Of a DNA stretch of 64,000 nucleotides, positions 61,640 to 64,000 are shown piece after piece (the stretch's first letter is position 1; each line of letters opens with the position of its first letter). The DNA lies in NCBI RefSeq assembly GCF_000265385.1, contig NC_018013.1:3144501-3208500 (forward strand), read 5' to 3'. The stretch comes from Aequorivita sublithincola DSM 14238. GTDB taxonomy: Bacteria; Bacteroidota; Bacteroidia; Flavobacteriales; Flavobacteriaceae. The translations under genes were made by a program, and so were the position numbers. A model generated the notes under the pieces. It worked only from the letters and a program-made list of their open reading frames with translations. It was not told the origin of the DNA and did not search any database.

Positions 61640-64000
61640 TAGTACGCAAAATTTTTTATAGCATCCTTTTTTGTTTGGCGTTTCAAGCAACGGCGCAGCA
61701 TACCATAAATATTGATGCCACGCTGAATGCTTCCGAAAAAACCATTTCGATAAAACAGCAGATTACTTATAAAAACTCTTCCGAAGACACTTTAAAAGAA
61801 ATCTACTTTTTTGATTGGGCAAATAGTTTTTCTTCCAAAACCACTCCCTTGGGAAAACGTTTCTCTGAAAACTATGAAAGTGCCTTTCATTTTGAAAAAG
61901 ATGAAGATAGAGGAAGAACGGACATTGAAAAAATCTACAACAATTCCGCAGTTCCTTTGCAGTGGCAGCGAGGCGATGCGGCAGATATTTTAAGAATTAT
62001 TCCCGAAACTCCCCTACTGCCTGGAGATAGCTATACTTTTAATTTAGAATACATAGTAAAAGTTCCCAACGATCGTTTTACGCGCTATGGAATAAATAAT
62101 ATTGAAGATTACAGATTGCGTTATTGGTTCATTGCACCAGCAATTTATAATGGCGAATGGCAAGTTTTCAGCAATAAAAATACGGACGATTTATATTTAC
62201 CTCCTTCGGAATTTTCAATCGCAATTCATCTTCCAAAAGCTTACTCCGTTACTTCAGATTTTGATGTGGTTTCTGAAACCATTTCAGATAAAACGAAGAC
62301 TACCGTGCTTTCTGGGAAAGATCGTACAAAAGCGGTTTTATATTTCATCAAAAATTCCAATTTCGAGACTATTGAAACCGATAAACTAAAAGTCGTTACC
62401 AACATTGAAAATAGCAAGGTAAATCCACCTGTTCAAGCGTTGATGATAGATAGGGTTGTTCGGTTTTTGGATGAAAAACTTGGTTCTTATCCATTCGATA
62501 AAATGGTAATTAGCCAGACGGATTACAAAACGAATCCAGTTTATGGTTTGAACCAATTGCCCAGTTTCATCAGTCCATTTCCCGATGGTTTTGAGTACGA
62601 TATGGAACAACTGAAAACCATAACGAGGCATTATATTGACAATACCCTAATGCTAAATCCTCGCAACGATTTTTGGTTGCAGGATGCACTTCAGACGTAT
62701 TTGATGATGGAATATGTGGATACTTATTATCCAAAAATGAAGATCATTGGTAATCTCAGTAATTGGTGGGTAATCCGTTGGGCACACGCCGCAGACCTTG
62801 AATTCAACGACCAATATCCAATACTTTATTTGAATATGGCGCGTAATAATATCCATCAAGCGTTAACTACTCCGAAGGATTCTTTGTTGAAATATAATAT
62901 GAATATTGCCACTGGTTATTACGGCGGAAGTGGCTTAAAATATTTGAGTGATTATTTGGGTGAAGATGTTTTAAACGAAAGCATTCACCAATTCTATATT
63001 GAAAATAAACTGAAACAGATTAAATCTTCAGATTTTGAAGCGTTTCTTTCAAAACGAACAGACCTTCCCATCAATTGGTTTTTTGACGATTTTGCAGACT
63101 CTAGAACTACAATCGACTTCAAAATAAAAAGAGTTGAAAAAGAAGGTGATTCATTAAAGGTTTTGATCAAAAACAACCGCAAATCCGAGCTTCCCGTTTC
63201 GCTTTATGGTCTGAACAAAGATGAAATAGTTTATAAAACCTGGACAAAACCTATTGATAGCGTCTCCTCTATAACCATTCCAGCCGCAAACATCAGGAAG
63301 TTAGCGCTGAATTATGGTGGAGAAATTCCAGAATACAATCGCCGGAATAATTTTAAAGCCGTAAAAGGTTTATTGAACAAACCGATACAATTTCGGCTTT
63401 TTCAAGATGTAGAAGACCCAAATTATGCACAGGCTTTCTTTATGCCAATTTTTGAATACAACCTTTATGATGGCGTTTCGGCGGGACTTCGACTTTATAA
63501 TAAAACGGTGCTTCCAAAGGCGGTTCAGTATAGTTTAGAGCCACAATTTGGATTTCGCTCCAAAACACTTGTGGGGCGTGCTTCCGTGAAATATACACAA
63601 ACTATGAATGAAGGAAATCTATATGCCATGCGCTATGGATTTTCGGGAAATTACTATTCCTACGACCGCGGATTGTTCTATAAAAAATTTACGCCATACA
63701 TCACTTTCGCCTTTAGAAATCCAGATCTGCGCGACAATGAAAAGCAATATATTGACTTGAGAAGTGTAAATGTGTATCAAGACGACGATCCAAACAATCC
63801 AAATCAGGAGCCTAATTACAGCGTTTTTAATATGCGCTACGTTTACAGTAATCCAAACCTGATAAACTATTTTAGAGGTGTTGTGGATTATGAAATCTCT
63901 TCAAGATTCAGCAAACTTTCTGTAAATTTTGAATATCGAAAACTATTTTTGAGCAACAGACAGTTGGATCTTCGCTTTTTTGCGGGAGCATTTCTTTTTA
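61636..64000 (+). CDS. M1-peptidase-like protein lacking the zinc motif, with C-terminal beta-barrel; 3' end cut by window
   Basis: About 788 residues visible. The likely start is the TTG at 61636, overlapping the previous stop (TTGA); the signal peptide IFYSILFCLAFQATAQ follows directly and no ATG is near. The N-terminal M1-type domain reads INIDATLNASEKTISIKQQITYKNSSEDTLKEIYFFDWANSF. Where M1 peptidases have HExxH and NEG, this protein has LKTITRHYIDNTLMLNPRNDFWLQDALQTYLMMEY, so the zinc ligands are gone. After about residue 590, strands such as FFMPIFEYNLYDGVSAGLRLYN and FGFRSKTLVGRASVKYTQ look like an outer-membrane barrel. It probably has a binding or structural role; enzyme activity is unlikely. 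Confidence 0.75.
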   Translation, partial: MIVRKIFYSILFCLAFQATAQHTINIDATLNASEKTISIKQQITYKNSSEDTLKEIYFFDWANSFSSKTTPLGKRFSENYESAFHFEKDEDRGRTDIEKIYNNSAVPLQWQRGDAADILRIIPETPLLPGDSYTFNLEYIVKVPNDRFTRYGINNIEDYRLRYWFIAPAIYNGEWQVFSNKNTDDLYLPPSEFSIAIHLPKAYSVTSDFDVVSETISDKTKTTVLSGKDRTKAVLYFIKNSNFETIETDKLKVVTNIENSKVNPPVQALMIDRVVRFLDEKLGSYPFDKMVISQTDYKTNPVYGLNQLPSFISPFPDGFEYDMEQLKTITRHYIDNTLMLNPRNDFWLQDALQTYLMMEYVDTYYPKMKIIGNLSNWWVIRWAHAADLEFNDQYPILYLNMARNNIHQALTTPKDSLLKYNMNIATGYYGGSGLKYLSDYLGEDVLNESIHQFYIENKLKQIKSSDFEAFLSKRTDLPINWFFDDFADSRTTIDFKIKRVEKEGDSLKVLIKNNRKSELPVSLYGLNKDEIVYKTWTKPIDSVSSITIPAANIRKLALNYGGEIPEYNRRNNFKAVKGLLNKPIQFRLFQDVEDPNYAQAFFMPIFEYNLYDGVSAGLRLYNKTVLPKAVQYSLEPQFGFRSKTLVGRASVKYTQTMNEGNLYAMRYGFSGNYYSYDRGLFYKKFTPYITFAFRNPDLRDNEKQYIDLRSVNVYQDDDPNNPNQEPNYSVFNMRYVYSNPNLINYFRGVVDYEISSRFSKLSVNFEYRKLFLSNRQLDLRFFAGAFLF

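Overview
The window reads as a chromosomal segment of an AT-rich member of the Bacteroidota, most likely family Flavobacteriaceae. The support is of several kinds: two proteins end in a type IX secretion (T9SS) type A sorting domain; several upstream regions carry the Bacteroidota -7 promoter element TAnnTTTG; there are many lipoproteins and beta-barrel proteins; a DUF4369/TlpA thioredoxin is present; and intergenic DNA is rich in the simple and palindromic repeats common in flavobacterial genomes. The genus cannot be fixed from sequence alone. I saw no rRNA, tRNA, CRISPR array, prophage or intact insertion sequence.

Region 1 (1-22.1 kb, minus strand) is a surface-polysaccharide (O-antigen or capsule) locus. 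In gene order it starts with dTDP-rhamnose synthesis (rfbB, rfbC, rfbD, rfbA). A CMP-nonulosonate module follows (SpsF-like cytidylyltransferase, NeuB-family synthase, KdsC-like phosphatase). Then come two hexapeptide acyltransferases, a Wzx flippase, a GT-B-like transferase, four GT4-type glycosyltransferases, an AsnB-type amidotransferase and a Wzy-like polymerase. The locus ends with bacillosamine-type genes: PglC-like phosphoglycosyltransferase, PglD-like acetyltransferase, and a PglE/LegC-like aminotransferase cut by the window edge. An AAA ATPase and a second, start-less PglC-like gene interrupt this last block.

Region 2 (22.1-29.3 kb) holds an outer-membrane barrel protein, a 1 kb array of 18 units containing TGTCATGCTGAGCGCAGTCG, about 1 kb without clear genes, and a second complete rfbBCDA operon. 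The second operon is loosened by repeat-filled gaps that the first one lacks.

Region 3 (29.3-34.7 kb, minus strand) is a sulfate-activation operon: cysQ, DUF2061, cysC, cysD, cysN. Two four-helix-bundle (23S rRNA intervening-sequence-protein family) genes sit in it, each bordered by 7-8 bp tandem repeats. It makes PAPS and recycles PAP, which beside a polysaccharide locus fits sulfated glycans or sulfur lipids, although no sulfotransferase is visible.

Region 4 (34.8-64 kb) is mixed core and accessory: dps; two large tandem surface lipoproteins (calcineurin-like phosphatase, kinase-like region, Omp85-like barrel) with complementary loss of catalytic residues; an HD phosphohydrolase fused to a DUF5706/Pycsar-effector-like membrane domain; a large GAF-type protein; a TlpA-like thioredoxin; SIMPL protein; rhomboid protease; lipid A acyltransferase; a T9SS cargo protein; glmM; an acyltransferase-3; AcpH-like protein; ggt; uvrA; a LOG-family protein; a secreted T9SS endonuclease/phosphatase; and an M1-peptidase-like protein that has lost its zinc motif and runs off the window.

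The observations I rate highest are the complementary paralog pair at 35.6-43.0 kb, the HD-DUF5706 fusion, the 23.4 kb repeat array with flanking duplicated rfb operons, and the recurrent placement of 7-8 bp tandem repeats directly behind stop codons.
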